The notes under the pieces are model-generated. The model was not told where the DNA came from. It saw nothing but the letters and a program-made list of their open reading frames with translations, and made no database searches. The position numbers and the translations under genes were made by a program. 64,000 bases of DNA from Chondrosia reniformis (lineage: Eukaryota; Porifera; Demospongiae; Chondrillida; Chondrillidae): NCBI GenBank assembly GCA_947172415.1, contig OX359195.1, forward strand, positions 3,881,501 through 3,945,500. The letters run 5' to 3'. Below, piece after piece: positions 15,196 to 26,980 of the stretch. Position 1 is the stretch's first letter. Each line of letters opens with the position of its first letter.

Positions 15196-15266
15196 CAAGA
15201 CCATGAACAGGAAGCCATACGTTAACATAATTTCTGAAAACAATATAGGGACACCTGCGGCACCCC

Positions 15267-15527
15267 AACTAGTACATACAACTAGTACATACAACTAGAC
15301 CATACAAATAGTATATAGAACGAGAACATACAGCTAGTACAAAAAACTAGTATAGAACTAGTACAAACAACTAGGACCTACCTATTACATAGTTCAACTA
15401 GTACTAGAACCTACAATTAGTACATACAACTACATACACCTAGTACATACAACTAGTACATACACCTAGTCCATACAACTAGTGCACACAACTAGTGCAT
15501 ACAATTAGTTCTACAATTAGTACGTAG
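15267..15527 (+). repeat. Satellite A array, block 3
   Basis: 13-bp satellite in the usual orientation, starting at once after the terminal CACCCC of the composite element. Confidence 0.95.
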
Positions 15528-15768
15528 CCAAGGATTCACAGAAGATCAAGATAAAGAAAAAGACAAAGACTCCCAGGATCACTGATGAAGGGTGGAATTC
15601 CCAGAAACGGCTGTCTGACCCAGTGGAGAAGAAGATGAAAGAAGGAAAAAGAAGGAAGAAAAGACTACTGTATCTTCATCTAAAGCTCTCTTTAGGTTTA
15701 GTTCCCCTATAGGCTCTTTTTACAGAATAGGCATATAGCATGTAGGAAAATGGTATCTTAGATTTTTC
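15528..15768 (+). mobile_element. Penelope-like element end fragment with hammerhead-like motif
   Basis: A 241-bp non-satellite insert ending in CTTAGATTTTTC. It matches the reverse complement of 59104-59346, which is the terminal part of a longer insert carrying Penelope-type reverse transcriptase sequence. Both copies stop at the same terminus, so that is a true element end. This copy is truncated to the last 0.24 kb and has no coding capacity. It is a relic. Confidence 0.7.
15576..15621 (+). ncRNA. Hammerhead-ribozyme-like motif (locus 1)
   Basis: Core CTGATGA at 15582-15588 is followed by a GGG/CCC stem (15590-15592 with 15600-15602) and GAAAC at 15604-15608. A very short stem III (AC/GT) then precedes C at 15615. 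Flanking GGaTCA (15576-15581) can pair with TGAcCC (15616-15621) as stem I with one mismatch. Minimal type I hammerheads with tiny stem III are known from Penelope-like elements. An unpaired A after the CTGATGA core departs from the strict consensus, so activity is uncertain. The same motif is at 59251-59300 on the other strand. Confidence 0.5.
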
Positions 15769-16282
15769 ATAGAACTAGTACATAGAACGGGTACATAAAA
15801 CTAGTTCATACAACTAGTACATATAACAGGTACATAGCCATTACATACAATTAGTTCATAAAACTTGTAAATATAACTGGTACACATCTAGTACATATAC
15901 CTAGTATATAAAACTAGTACATTCAATTAGTACATTTACATAGAACATACACATATAACTAGAACATATACATTGTACATATAACTAGTACATTCAACTA
16001 GAACATAAAACTAGCACAAGCAACTAGTACTTACAACCAGTAAATAGCAAAAACAACTAGTACATAACTAGTACATACAACTAGTACATACAATGAGTAC
16101 ACAAAATAAGTACATACAAATATTACATTCAGCTAGTAAATTCAACTAGTACCTACAACAAGTACGTCCAACTATTACCTACAACTAGTAAATAAAACCA
16201 GTACTAGTACATATAACTAGTACATACAACTAGTACATACAATTAGCTACGAGTACATACAACTTGTACCTTCATAAAACTA
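15769..16282 (+). repeat. Satellite A array, block 4
   Basis: 13-bp satellite between the Penelope-type fragment and transposon copy 2. It ends in the TA target duplication at 16281-16282. Confidence 0.95.
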
Positions 16283-17649
16283 CACAGGTGCCATATGACT
16301 GATCTGCGTGTTTTTACGTTTTTTTATAAACACTTTTAAGAGCAACTTTTGTTGTAACAGAAACGATTTGCTACCTTAAACTGGTATACATCGAAGCGCT
16401 TATTTATATATCAACGAAATCTAAAATTTGAGCGAGATTGAACAACCAATGTCGAAGATATAACGTGTTAAAAAGGGCCGATTTTAAAACTCTCAGACAC
16501 TATGCGCTTAGTCTAGGAAAAAGCTAGAACTACGTTCTAAACTTCATTGAAAAGGTTACAATGTATGCTAACAAAATTAAGAAGTCCATTTCGATTCGCC
16601 CATCCGTTGAGAAGAAAACTGTGAAAATACACTTTCAATAGATTAGTAAATGCTATTTAATCTTTCATATCTTGGGAAATAAAGCTCAGACGCCAACGGA
16701 CTTCTTAATTTTTACTAAATGACACTCACTGAATCCATTGAAGCTGACTACACGACTATGAGGATCTTGTAACTTAAGCGCATAGGCAATTTTCCTTCAC
16801 TTCTGCAATAGACGCCTTTTCTCAACATTTAAATCATATTCATTAGCCAATAAGTATATTCATGGGATGATTTACACATTTGAAATGCAAACGGTGAAAT
16901 TTTATAGCCGGATGTTAATATTGCGCAAATCCTAAGTTGTGTAACTGGGTACATGTATACTATACGTTGACGCAAGTGATCGAGGATCGCCGTAAGGTGT
17001 TATTCACATTAAGTATCGCCAAATTACGAAATTTCGTCGACAACAGAGAAGATTATGCCCCCCAAAAAAAGCCAAGAGGGATATCAGTCGATAATCAGAT
17101 TGCTCTGAAGTTCAACTGCGGCTTTGCAAGAGTTGCTGCATACGAACTATTCGTTAACAAAAGGTACGTAAAAAATAAGTAGTCCACGATAGCTAGAGAA
17201 GTGAATCATTTATAGCTACTATGCAAAGAGCCCTGAAATGCCGTTTTCACTTATATTAGACATTAATTGTATAATACAATACATACGAAGTGAGACGATT
17301 AAATAAAACATTAATAAGATACGAAGTGAGACGATTATAAGACAAGGATACGAAGCGAGACGATTATATACGATACGTAAATCAATTAAGCCAAAGGATG
17401 CCTGCTGTTTTAAGTCCGTATCCTATAACCAATTTAACAATGGACGATTTTAAATAAATTAATAAACAAATAAATAATACAAAAATAGATTTAAATAGAT
17501 TTTATTTCTTCCGGTGTGTAAACAATAACACTAAATAACGCATTCACTCTTAACGATTGAAAACGAAAATTCTTTATTAATTAGTGCTTGTTACGTGTTG
17601 ATTGCTATAAGGCAGCCTATCCCTAAGGAACAGCCATAAGGTACCAGTG
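16283..17649 (-). mobile_element. Non-autonomous TA-flanked TIR DNA transposon, copy 2
   Basis: A 1367-bp longer copy of the 5470-6402 element, inverted. It begins CACAGGTGCCATATGAC, ends GGTACCAGTG, and is flanked by TA (16281-16282, 17650-17651). The additional stretch at about 17110-17550 contains short direct repeats around ACGAAGTGAGACGATTA. A plus-strand open frame of 81 codons at 16937-17182 has no match I recognise and no support from copy 1, where the region is partly deleted, so I do not call it a gene. No transposase signature is visible; the element must depend on enzyme made elsewhere. Confidence 0.85.
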
Positions 17650-20600
17650 TAGTACATAGAACGATTACTTACAACTAGTAAATACATCTACTACATACAA
17701 CTAGTACATAAAACTAGTCCGACAAATAGTACATACAACTAGTACATACAACTAGTACACAAAAGTAGTCCATATAACTAGAACATACAACTAGTACATA
17801 CAACTAGTACATACAGGTAGTACCTACAACTAGTTAATATTACCAGTACTAATACTTACAACTAGTGCCTCCAACTAGTACACACAACTAGTACATATAA
17901 CTAGTATATACATATAGAACATACAACTAGAACTTACAACTAGTAAGTAGTTCATACAACTAGTTCATACAACTAGTACAACCCTAGTTGATACCCCTAG
18001 TACATACAACTAGCACAAACAACTAGTACAAAACTAGTACATACAACCACTTCAAACAACTAGTAAATATAACTACTACAAACAACTAGTACCTTCAACT
18101 TGTACATAAAACTAGCAACGAGAACATACAACGAGTACATACAACTAGTATGAACAACTACTTCATACAACTAGTACATATAACTATTATTTACAACTAG
18201 TACATACAACTAGTATCTACAACCAGTACATAAATCTAGAACTACCACTAGTACCTACAACTAGTACACACAACTAGTACAAATTACTGGTACATACAAC
18301 TAGCACATACAACCAGAACAAACAAGTAGGACATACAACTAGTAAATAGTACATACAACTAGTACATATAACTAGTGCATACAAGTAGTACCTAAAACTA
18401 GTTAATAAAACCAGTAATAATACATACAACTAGTTAATTCAACTAGTTCATACAATCTTTGCGATAGTTCATCCTTCAAACAACTAGTACATAAATAGTG
18501 CATACAACTAGTTAATACAACTAGCACAAACAACTATATACAACAAAACCAGTATATACAACTAGTACATACAACTAGAACATACAATTAGTACATAAAA
18601 CTATTACATTACATCTGTACATACAACTTGTACCTACAACTAGTAAATCAACTTAGTACTAGTACATACAACTAGTCCATACAACTAGTACATGTAACTA
18701 GTTCATACAAGTAGTAGATATAACTACTACATACAACTAGTACATTCAGCTAGTCCATAAAACTAGTTCACACAACTAGCGCGTACATTGAGGCTCTTCA
18801 ACGTGAAAATGTAACTATTCCTGGTACATACAACACGTAAATTACATACAATCAGTTATTACAAGTAGTATATACAAATAGTACATACAACTAGTACATA
18901 CAAGTAGTATATAACTATTAGATATATATAACTAGTATATATACCTAGTACATACAACAAGTACATATAACTAGTACATATGACTACTTTATACAAGTAG
19001 TACATTCAACCAGTATGTACATGCAACCAGTCCTTACAAATAGTATATGCAACTAATAACGAGTACATACAAGTGGTCCCTAATACTAGTACATACAACT
19101 TTTATATGCAACTACTACATACATCTAGTACATACAACTATTACATACAATTAGTACAAATAATTAGTACCTCCAACTAGTTATATTTACTAATTGTTTG
19201 TACTAGTTATTTAGAAGTTGTATATATTAGTTGTATGTACTTGTTGTATGTACTAGTTGTATGTACTAGCTGTATGTACTAGTCCATATAACTAGTACAT
19301 ACAACTAGTACATACAACTATTACATAAAACTAGTACATATGACTAGTGCATGCAACTAGTACACACAACTAAAACTTACAACTATTACTTACAACAAGT
19401 ACATACAGTAGGTACATACAACTACTTCTGAGTACATACATGTAGTACATACAATTTGTACCAACAACTAGTAACGAGTACATAAAAACTATTACATACA
19501 ACTAATACATACAACTACTACCTACAACTGGAACATAAATCTAGTACTTACAACTAGTACATACATATAGTACCTACAAATATTAAATATACCTGGTACC
19601 AGTACATACAACTGGTACATACAACTAGTACCTATGACTAGTAAGTAAAGCTAGCACTAGTACATACAACTAGAACATACAATTCGCACATACAGCTAGT
19701 AACGAGTACATACATCTACTACTAAATACTAGTAATACATCTAGTATATAAAACTAGTACATACAACAATTAATTACAAGTAATACATACAACTAATAAC
19801 TAAACCTAGTAAATATAACTAGTAGTAGTACATACAACTAGTATACACAACTATTACCTGCGACTAGTAAATATAACAAGTATTAGTACATACAACAAAT
19901 ACATAAAACAAGTACACACAACTAGTAGATAGAACTAGTACATACAACTAGTACATTCACCTAGTACATACAACAAGTCCATTAACTAGTACATATACTT
20001 AATTCATACAACAAGTACATATAACTAGAAAATATATCTATTATATACAACTAGTAACTAGTACATACAACTGGTACATAAAACTTGAACCAATTACTAG
20101 TAAATATAACTAGTATTAGTACATACACGTAGTACATACAACAAGTAGATACAACTAGTTTGTACAATCAGTAACTACATAAAATTAGAAACTACAACAA
20201 GGAAATGTAACTAGTACCTACAACTGGCAAACATAACTAGTTCTAGTATATAAATCTAGTACACACAACTAGTACATACAACTACTGCATGCAACTAGTA
20301 CATACAAGTAGTACATATAACTAATACATACAACTAGTGTATACAATTAGCACCTGCAACTAGTAGATACAACTAGTACATACAACTTAAAACTATAGCT
20401 AGTACTAGTACATACAAATAGTACAAACAACTAGGATATACATAAAACAAGTAGGTAACTAGTACATATAAATAGTGTATGCAACTAGAACACAAACTAG
20501 AACATACAACTGGTACATTGAACTAGTACATCCAACTAGAACCTACCAATACCTAGTACAATGTGTACTAGAACATACAACTAGTACTTAAACAAGTACA

Positions 20601-21450
20601 TATACATAGTGCATACAACTAGTACACACAACTCGTACATACAACAAGTACAAACAACTAGTACATTCAACTAGTACATACAACTACTAAATATAAATAG
20701 TACATACAACTGGAACACACATCTAGTACATACAATTAATAAGTACAACTAGTACATATAAATAGTGCATATATACAACTAGTACATGAAAGTGGTACAT
20801 ACAACTAGTACATTCAACTTCTAAATATAACTATAACATACAACGATTACACACAACTAGAACATACAACTAGTACATATAACTCGTACATACAAGTAGT
20901 ACACAAAACTAGTATCGCGTATATACAACTAGTACATACAACTAGTACAAACAATTAGAACATACAACCAGTACATATAACTAGGATGTACAACTAGTAC
21001 ACACAACCAGTATCGTGTACAAACTACTAGTACATACAACTAGTACAAACAATTAGAACATACAACTAGTATATACAACTGGAACATACAACTAGTACAT
21101 TCGACTAATACATACAACTAGTTATGAGTACATACATGTAGTACATACAATTCGTACAAACAACTAGTAACGAGTACATAAAAACTAGTACATACAACTA
21201 ATAAATACAACTAGTACATTCAAATAGTAGATACAACTAATACATACAACTACTACATACAACTAGAACATAATTCCTGTACACACAACTAGTACATACA
21301 TATAGTGCCTACACATTCTAAATATACCTAGTACCAGTACATACAACTGGTACATACAACTGGTATCTACGACTATTAAATAAAACTAGTTTTAGCACAT
21401 GCAACTAGAACATACAACTGGCACATACAGCTAGTAATGAGTAAATATTA
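17650..21450 (+). repeat. Satellite A array, block 5
   Basis: 13-bp satellite. Positions 20080-20450 repeat 1-400 and 20480-21450 repeats about 3420-4605. Two tiny non-satellite patches are present: about 18455-18475 (CAATCTTTGCGATAGTTCAT, like the start of the 26431 insert) and about 18783-18820 (unidentified). A patch at 19177-19282 is inverted. Confidence 0.95.
19177..19282 (-). repeat. Inverted patch of satellite A
   Basis: Over about 100 bp the plus strand reads TTGTATGTACTAG instead of ACTAGTACATACAA. This is the only run I noticed in which satellite A is reversed. Both junctions are in or beside ACTAGT-type palindromes, which would let the orientation switch without disturbing the repeat register. 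Confidence 0.8.
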
Positions 21451-21719
21451 CTTGAAAAACAAAAGCCTTAACGGAGAACCTTGTTACTTCTTGCCTTAGT
21501 GTACTAAGGTAAGGAGTATCCGGCTTGGACAACCCTCAGTCAGTTATGTTTTCCTTTCTTTGGTTTTTAGCCAGAAGCCTCGACTTTTCCTCCTTCCGAC
21601 AGCAGCAGACGGGTGCACGTCGGGCCAAAGTTGACCGTCATAATAGGAGGGAGTACCTCCATACACCAATCCACCACTGCTTTCCAGAGGTCGACAGGCA
21701 AGGACTGGGACAGGACTAC

Positions 21720-23264
21720 TTATCGTCCAGGCCCCAATCCCTCAACAGATAGATGTCGCCTCAATATCCTCACAGCCGAACAGAGAACAGTTCTCTGCAT
21801 GGCTCTCATCACTTCTACTGCACTTTTTGACAGCTTTGGAATTCCCCTAAGGTCTTCCAGGAGGGTGTCCACTGTCCCCAAAGCACCAATTATCATCGGG
21901 ACTACCTTAATTCGGTAGCCCCTAAATTGTTTCCTCATATCAGCTGCCAGCTTCTGGTACTTTTGGAACTTCTCTTGCCATCTTCCATTAATATTGCTGT
22001 CAGTAGGAACTGACATCTCAATAATGAAGATGGACTTACATAGCCGATCCTCAACCACTAAGTCTGGCCTCCTTTCTGTCATTTCTTCATCTGTAGGGAT
22101 ACTAGGATCCCACAAGATTTTGACAGACCTATTCTCATAGACTGGTTTTGCTTCTAGTTTGTACCTGGGCTCTTCCTGCTTGAATCCATATTCTTTCAAC
22201 AGTCTCCACAACACTATCAGTATTGCCCGGTCATGCCTCTCTTTGTAGAGAGAAAATCCCTTGGGCTCACACATGTTTAGTATGTGTTTGACCGTTTCCA
22301 TAGCCTTGCCACATTCTCTGCACATTAGGAGGCTAGAATTCCTCAGAATCCTATTTTGGTACCACCTAGTGTGCAGCACATCATCTTGGGCTGCGAGAAT
22401 CAGAGCCTCAGTTTGAGGTCTGAGTCTCCCCTCAGAAAGCCACACATAAGACTCCCTATTTGTGACTTGTCTGTGGTATGAGCCCTGGTGAGACTTTTCG
22501 GCTAGGTTACTTTTTAACCTTTCAGTCTGAGCCTCCCGGAGCTCACGTACCACTCTCCTCCATTCTCTTACACTATTTTGTGAGGGATCTGTCTTCAGCC
22601 ACATTTCCGGTTCTAGTTCTATTCCGTGGCTTCCCAGTATCAATCTGGCTTCTTTCAAGAGAGTCCTCCTCTGCTTTGAGCACTCCAGCCACTTTTGGTG
22701 TTTAACCAAAACAGCTGTGAGTGGATCATTGGCAGTATGGAGGTATCTTGCCAGATTCACAACAGCCCTGTCGTGATCCAAAGGAAAACTACAGAGCCTT
22801 CTACCACCTTGAGAGCGAAGCAAGTTCACTCTCTCAATGGCAGAGTTATAGTGATGACACTGGTACTTTCTCATGATCTTTCTCACCATTTGGTCCAGGT
22901 TTGGAAGCTCACTTTGAGTCCACCTCAAAACTGGGTAAGAGTATCTCAATAGAGAGGCACACAACATGTTAGAGGCTTCTGCAGCATTCTTACCATTGAG
23001 GTGAGAGCCCCACACTTTGTGGAGTCTCCTCCTCAATTCGTTGATCAAGCAAGCTTTGATCTTGCTGTCATCTACCTCAAACAGTTGTTCTAGCCCTAGG
23101 TACTTATAAGTAGTACCTTTTTCAAGGCTCCTTATGGATTCTTCACTGCGTTCAGGGTTGTCTGGGCCAGCCAGAACTTTCCCCTTTTGCATGTGAGCTG
23201 TTCCACACTTTCTCACTCCAAATCTCATGCCAATGGCATTTGAGGTTTTCTCCACACATTCCAT
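21720..23264 (-). pseudogene. LINE ORF C-terminal part: RT thumb, CCHC knuckle, restriction-like endonuclease
   Basis: A 514-codon open frame. It starts just after the reverse transcriptase catalytic YMDD region and runs through the thumb. A zinc knuckle follows at C315-x2-C318-x8-H327-x4-C332. A PD-(D/E)xK-like endonuclease core comes next, with RRPD at 398-401 and E416 in a hydrophobic strand (IFIIEM), spacing PD-x14-E. This order is characteristic of RLE-bearing LINEs (R2, R4, NeSL, Hero and relatives), which cut their target with this domain and prime reverse transcription there. It is in a different frame from the upstream RT piece (23225-23503). Copy B has CCC where this copy has CC near 23265, so a 1-base loss here explains the break. 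The exact clade cannot be fixed by eye. Confidence 0.85.
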
Positions 23265-23503
23265 GGCTTCCTGAGTTTATCAGGCCCTCCAGCATATATC
23301 TTAAGGTCATCCATGTACAACAAGTGTGACATGGTGTTCCTTTCCCCATCATGCCAGAGGGTATATCCCTTGGTTCTGTTAAGAACTTGGGATATGGGAG
23401 CTATGGCCAGACAAAAGAGGAGTGGCAATAAGGAGTCTCCTTGGAAGAGTCCCCTGTTATATTTAACAGGGGTGCTCCTAACCAACTTCCCGGCAGTCCT
23501 CAA
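23225..23503 (-). pseudogene. LINE reverse transcriptase fragment (palm)
   Basis: A 92-codon frame holding RT motif GLFQGDSLLPLLFCLAIAPI and the catalytic box LLYMDDLKIYAGG. It is cut off upstream by the 5' truncation at 23503, so motifs 0-3 are missing. It would continue into the 21720-23264 frame but for a frameshift near 23265. The active-site aspartates are intact, yet without the fingers this copy cannot supply polymerase. Confidence 0.85.
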
Positions 23504-23522
23504 GTAAATATAACTTTTTTTT

Positions 23523-26430
23523 ATGAGTAAATATAACTAGTAAATACATCTAGTATATACAACTAGTACATACAACTATTAATTACAAGTAATACATTCA
23601 AATAATAATTAAACCTAGTAATTTTAACTAATAGCAGTACATACAACTAGTACATACAAGAAGAACACACAACTAGTAAATACAACTACCAATGTGTAAA
23701 TAGAAGTAGTGCCCACATCTAGTGCATGCAACTAGTACATACAAGTAGTACATACGACTAATATCTACAACTGATGTATACAATTAGAACCTACAACTAG
23801 TAGATACAACTAGTAGATACAACTAGTTACTACCACATACAACTAGTATATACAAATAGTAACTACAACTGGTAAATATAGCCATTATATACAGCACACT
23901 ACTAGGACATATAACAAGTACGTACACATATAACTACTACATATAAATATTACATACACCTAGTATATATAATTAGTTCATACAACTAGTACATACAACT
24001 AGTACACACAAGTAGTACATACAACTAGTACACACAACTAGTACACACAACAATTAAACACAACCAATACAAACAACTAGTACATACAAATAGTACAAAC
24101 AACTAGTACATACAACTAGAACCCACCTAGGACCTGGTACAACTAGCACTAGCACCAATAACAATTACATAGAACTAGTACATACAACTAATATTGAGTA
24201 CATAGAACTAGTACAAACAACTAGTACATATAAGTAGTACATAAAACTAGAACATACAACTAGTACCTAGTATAACTAGTACTAGAACCTACAACTAGTA
24301 CATACAACTAGTACATATAAATGATGCATCCAACTAGTACATAAAACTAGTACCCACAACTAGAAAATACAACGATGACATACAACTAGTGCATACAACT
24401 AGTACATACAACAATTACACAAAACTAATACATATATTCAATACATACACATATAACTAGTACATATATATAGTACTTACACCTAGTACATAAGACTAGT
24501 ACAAACAACTAGTACATACAATTAGTACACAGCTAATACATACAACTAGTATATACAATTGGTTGAAAATGACTACATACACCTAGTTCACACAACCAGT
24601 ACCTACAATTAGTTAATACAACTAGTACTAGTACAAAACACTAGTAGATACAATTAGTATATGCACCTACTACATACAACTAGTACATACAACTAGTACA
24701 CACAACTACTACATAAAACTAGTACATACATATATAATTAGTACATATAAATAGCACTTACAACTACTACATACAAGAAGTACATACAAGTGGTACATAA
24801 CTAGTACATACAACTAGTACATATAATTAGTGCATACAATTAGTACATAGAAATAATACATGCAATTAGTACATACAAATAGAACAAACAGGTAGTACAT
24901 ACAACTTGTACTTACCTAGTACCCACTATAACTAGTACCATAAAGAACCTATAACTATTACATTCAGCTAGAACATATATACAACTAGTACATATAACTA
25001 GAGCATACAACTAGTACATTCAAATAGTAAGTACATGTACTACGTACAACTACTACACACAACTAGTACATACAACTAGTCCGCACAACTAGTACTAACA
25101 ACTAGTACATATAACTAGTACTTACAACCCGTACATATAACTAGTGCATACAACTAGTACACACAACTAGTACCTGTAAACAGTACAGACAACAAGTATA
25201 TACAACTAGTACACACAACATACATACAACTAGGACATAAAATTAGTACATACACTAGTACATACAACAATTACCCACAACTAGTTCATACACCTAGTAC
25301 ATACAACTAGTATCTAGTACATACAACTAGAACCCTCCTAGTACCTGGTACAACTTACACTAGAACCAACAACAATTACATACCACTAGTAAATACTACA
25401 ATTATAGATAACTAGGACATACAACTAGTACACACAACTAGTATTGCGTACATAGAACTAGTACAAACAACTAGTACGTAGTATAACTAGTACTAGAACC
25501 TACAACTAGTATATACAACTAGTACATATAAATGATGCGTACAACGAGTATATAAAACTATATAGTACATACAAATAGTACATACACCTAGTACATACAG
25601 ATAGTAAATACAAGTAGTGCATATAAATAGTACAGACAACTAGTACATACAACTGGTAAAGACAACTAGTGCATACAACTAGTACACACAACTAGTACAT
25701 ACAACTAGGACATACAATTAGTACATGCAGTATTACATACAACTATTACACACAAGTTGTTAATACACCAAATACATAATACAATAATTACCCACAACTA
25801 GTACATACAAATAGTACACACTACTTGTATCTAGTCCATGCAACTAGGATCTACCTAGTACCTAGTATAACTAGGACTAGAACCTACAACCAGTACATAC
25901 AACTAGTACATATAACTAGTACATACAGCTAGTATATACACCTAGTACACGCAACTACTACATATAACTAGAACAAACACAGATAACTAGTACATATAAA
26001 TAGTTTATACAACTAGAACATACAACTAGTACATACTACAAGTACATACAACTAGAAGCCACCTAGTACGTAGTACAACTAATATTAGAACCTACAACTA
26101 GTATCTACACTTAGTAATACAACTATTATCGCGTACACACAACTAGTACAAACAACTAGTACATACAATTAGTTCATACAACTGGTACATACAACTAGTA
26201 CCTTCCTAGTACCTAGTATAACTAGTACTAGAACAAACAACTAGTACTTACAACTATTACACACAACTAGAACATATAGATAGTGCAAAAAACTAGTATA
26301 TACAACTAGGACACAATACTAGTATATACAACAAATACACACATCCTAGTATATAAAACTAGTACATACAACTTCTATCCAGAACATACAACTAGGATCT
26401 ACCTAGAGCATGGAACTAGTACATACAACT
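23523..26430 (+). repeat. Satellite A array, block 6
   Basis: 13-bp satellite. The site at 23791-23810 is the unoccupied counterpart of the transposon insertion at 5470. About 24120-24840 is paralogous to 6950-7640. The minus-strand frame at 25506-25691 only translates the repeat. Confidence 0.95.
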
Positions 26431-26537
26431 ATCTTTGGGATGGTACATCCTTCGACTTTTGAGCGTTTAAAAACGCAGTTGGTTTCTTTCAATTCTTGGT
26501 CAAACGTTTCGACCCTGGGGGTCTTCCTCAGTGACTG
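26431..26537 (-). mobile_element. Small Penelope-type end fragment with hammerhead-like motif (locus 2)
   Basis: About 107 bp of non-satellite DNA. On the minus strand CTGAGGA is followed by a GACCC/GGGTC stem and GAAACG (26504-26531). This is the layout of the motif at 54863-54897 and 55181-55210, with one core base changed (CTGAGGA for CTGATGA). It probably derives from the end of a Penelope-like element. No coding sequence. Confidence 0.5.
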
Positions 26538-26601
26538 ATACAACTAATACATACAACTAGTGCCTACAACTAGTAAATATAACTAGTACATACAACTATA
26601 C
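26538..26601 (+). repeat. Satellite A array, block 7
   Basis: About five 13-bp units between two insertions. Confidence 0.9.
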
Positions 26602-26980
26602 AAACAAGGAGTTTGAGTTTAAAAAATTCGTGGGGTGCCCCCCAAAGTAAACTCGAACTACTTGGCTAGTTCTTATAGATATCTGGTTAACCGATTTCCG
26701 ATCGACTCTTGTTGGCCATCAATTTTTCAAGGCCATATCTCGTAGAAAACTTTTTTGCGCAAGCTTTACGTTACATAGTATTAGTAAGGGTGGTTTTTAA
26801 GTCCATTTTGTTCTTTCAATGTTCTAAGCTAAGGAAGACAAAGTTAATTTTAAGCTAGGAAACGAAAGCTAGCCGCACGTCCGCCATTTTTTGACAGATA
26901 TATATATATATATATATACAAGACTACGAACAGGAAGCCATACGTTAACATAATTTCTGAAAACAATATAGGGGCGCACC
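26602..26980 (+). mobile_element. Hairpin-ended element, short copy
   Basis: A compact 0.38-kb copy. The left end holds GAGTTTAAAAAATTC and a G/C-rich turn, then ACTCGAACTACTTGGC. The middle is closely similar to 12966-13192. A (TA)n tract lies at about 26897-26920. The right end is AAGCCATACGTTAAC... followed by GGGGCGCACC. It is probably near the minimal size of the family. No open frame of interest and no obvious target duplication. Confidence 0.65.

Larger units (their letters stand above)
12897..15266 (+). mobile_element. Composite hairpin-ended element, long copy
   Basis: The left end (about 12897-12965) holds an internal palindrome: a GAGTTTAAAAAACTC core, a GC-rich GGGGCGCC/GGCGCCCC-like segment, then AACTTGAACTACTTGGC. 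The right end (about 15195-15266) has AAGCCATACGTTAAC, then a GC-rich terminal hairpin (CACCTGCGGCACCCC). The same two ends bracket 26602-26980, 32365-32987 and 52045-52643. This copy is far longer because extra DNA lies between the ends, including the large palindrome at 14315-15168. The left 320 bp matches 26602-26925 closely. Terminal hairpins without flanking inverted repeats resemble Helitron-like non-autonomous elements (Helentron/HINE type). That class is an inference; no Rep or helicase is encoded here. Confidence 0.6.
21451..23522 (-). mobile_element. RLE-type LINE, 5'-truncated copy A
   Basis: A minus-strand non-LTR retrotransposon whose 3' end is at 21451. It matches copy B (35720-39591) very closely from 21451 to 23503. 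It then ends in 19 bp absent from copy B: GTAAATATAAC, which looks like copied target, followed by TTTTTTTT. The flanks carry ATGAGTAAATATTA (21437-21450) and ATGAGTAAATATAAC (from 23523), and the unoccupied paralogue is at about 4596-4640. So the target-site duplication is about 14 bp. There is no poly(A) at the 3' end. The element has a single open-frame break relative to copy B, near 23265. Confidence 0.9.

Noticed and set aside
14832-15268. Minus-strand open frames of 128 and 62 codons over the right palindrome arm
   Set aside because: They run through (TA)n tracts and an inverted duplication, have no recognisable domain, and the mirrored arm does not keep them open.
16937-17182. 81-codon plus-strand frame in transposon copy 2 as a transposase
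   Set aside because: No DDE or helix-turn-helix signature; too short; antisense or unrelated to the rest of the element; not preserved in copy 1.
21525-22952. Plus-strand open frames over LINE A and LINE B (for example 21613-21918, 22478-22705, 35855-36310, 38118-38612)
   Set aside because: They lie opposite well-supported LINE coding sequence and show no domain; they are antisense shadows.
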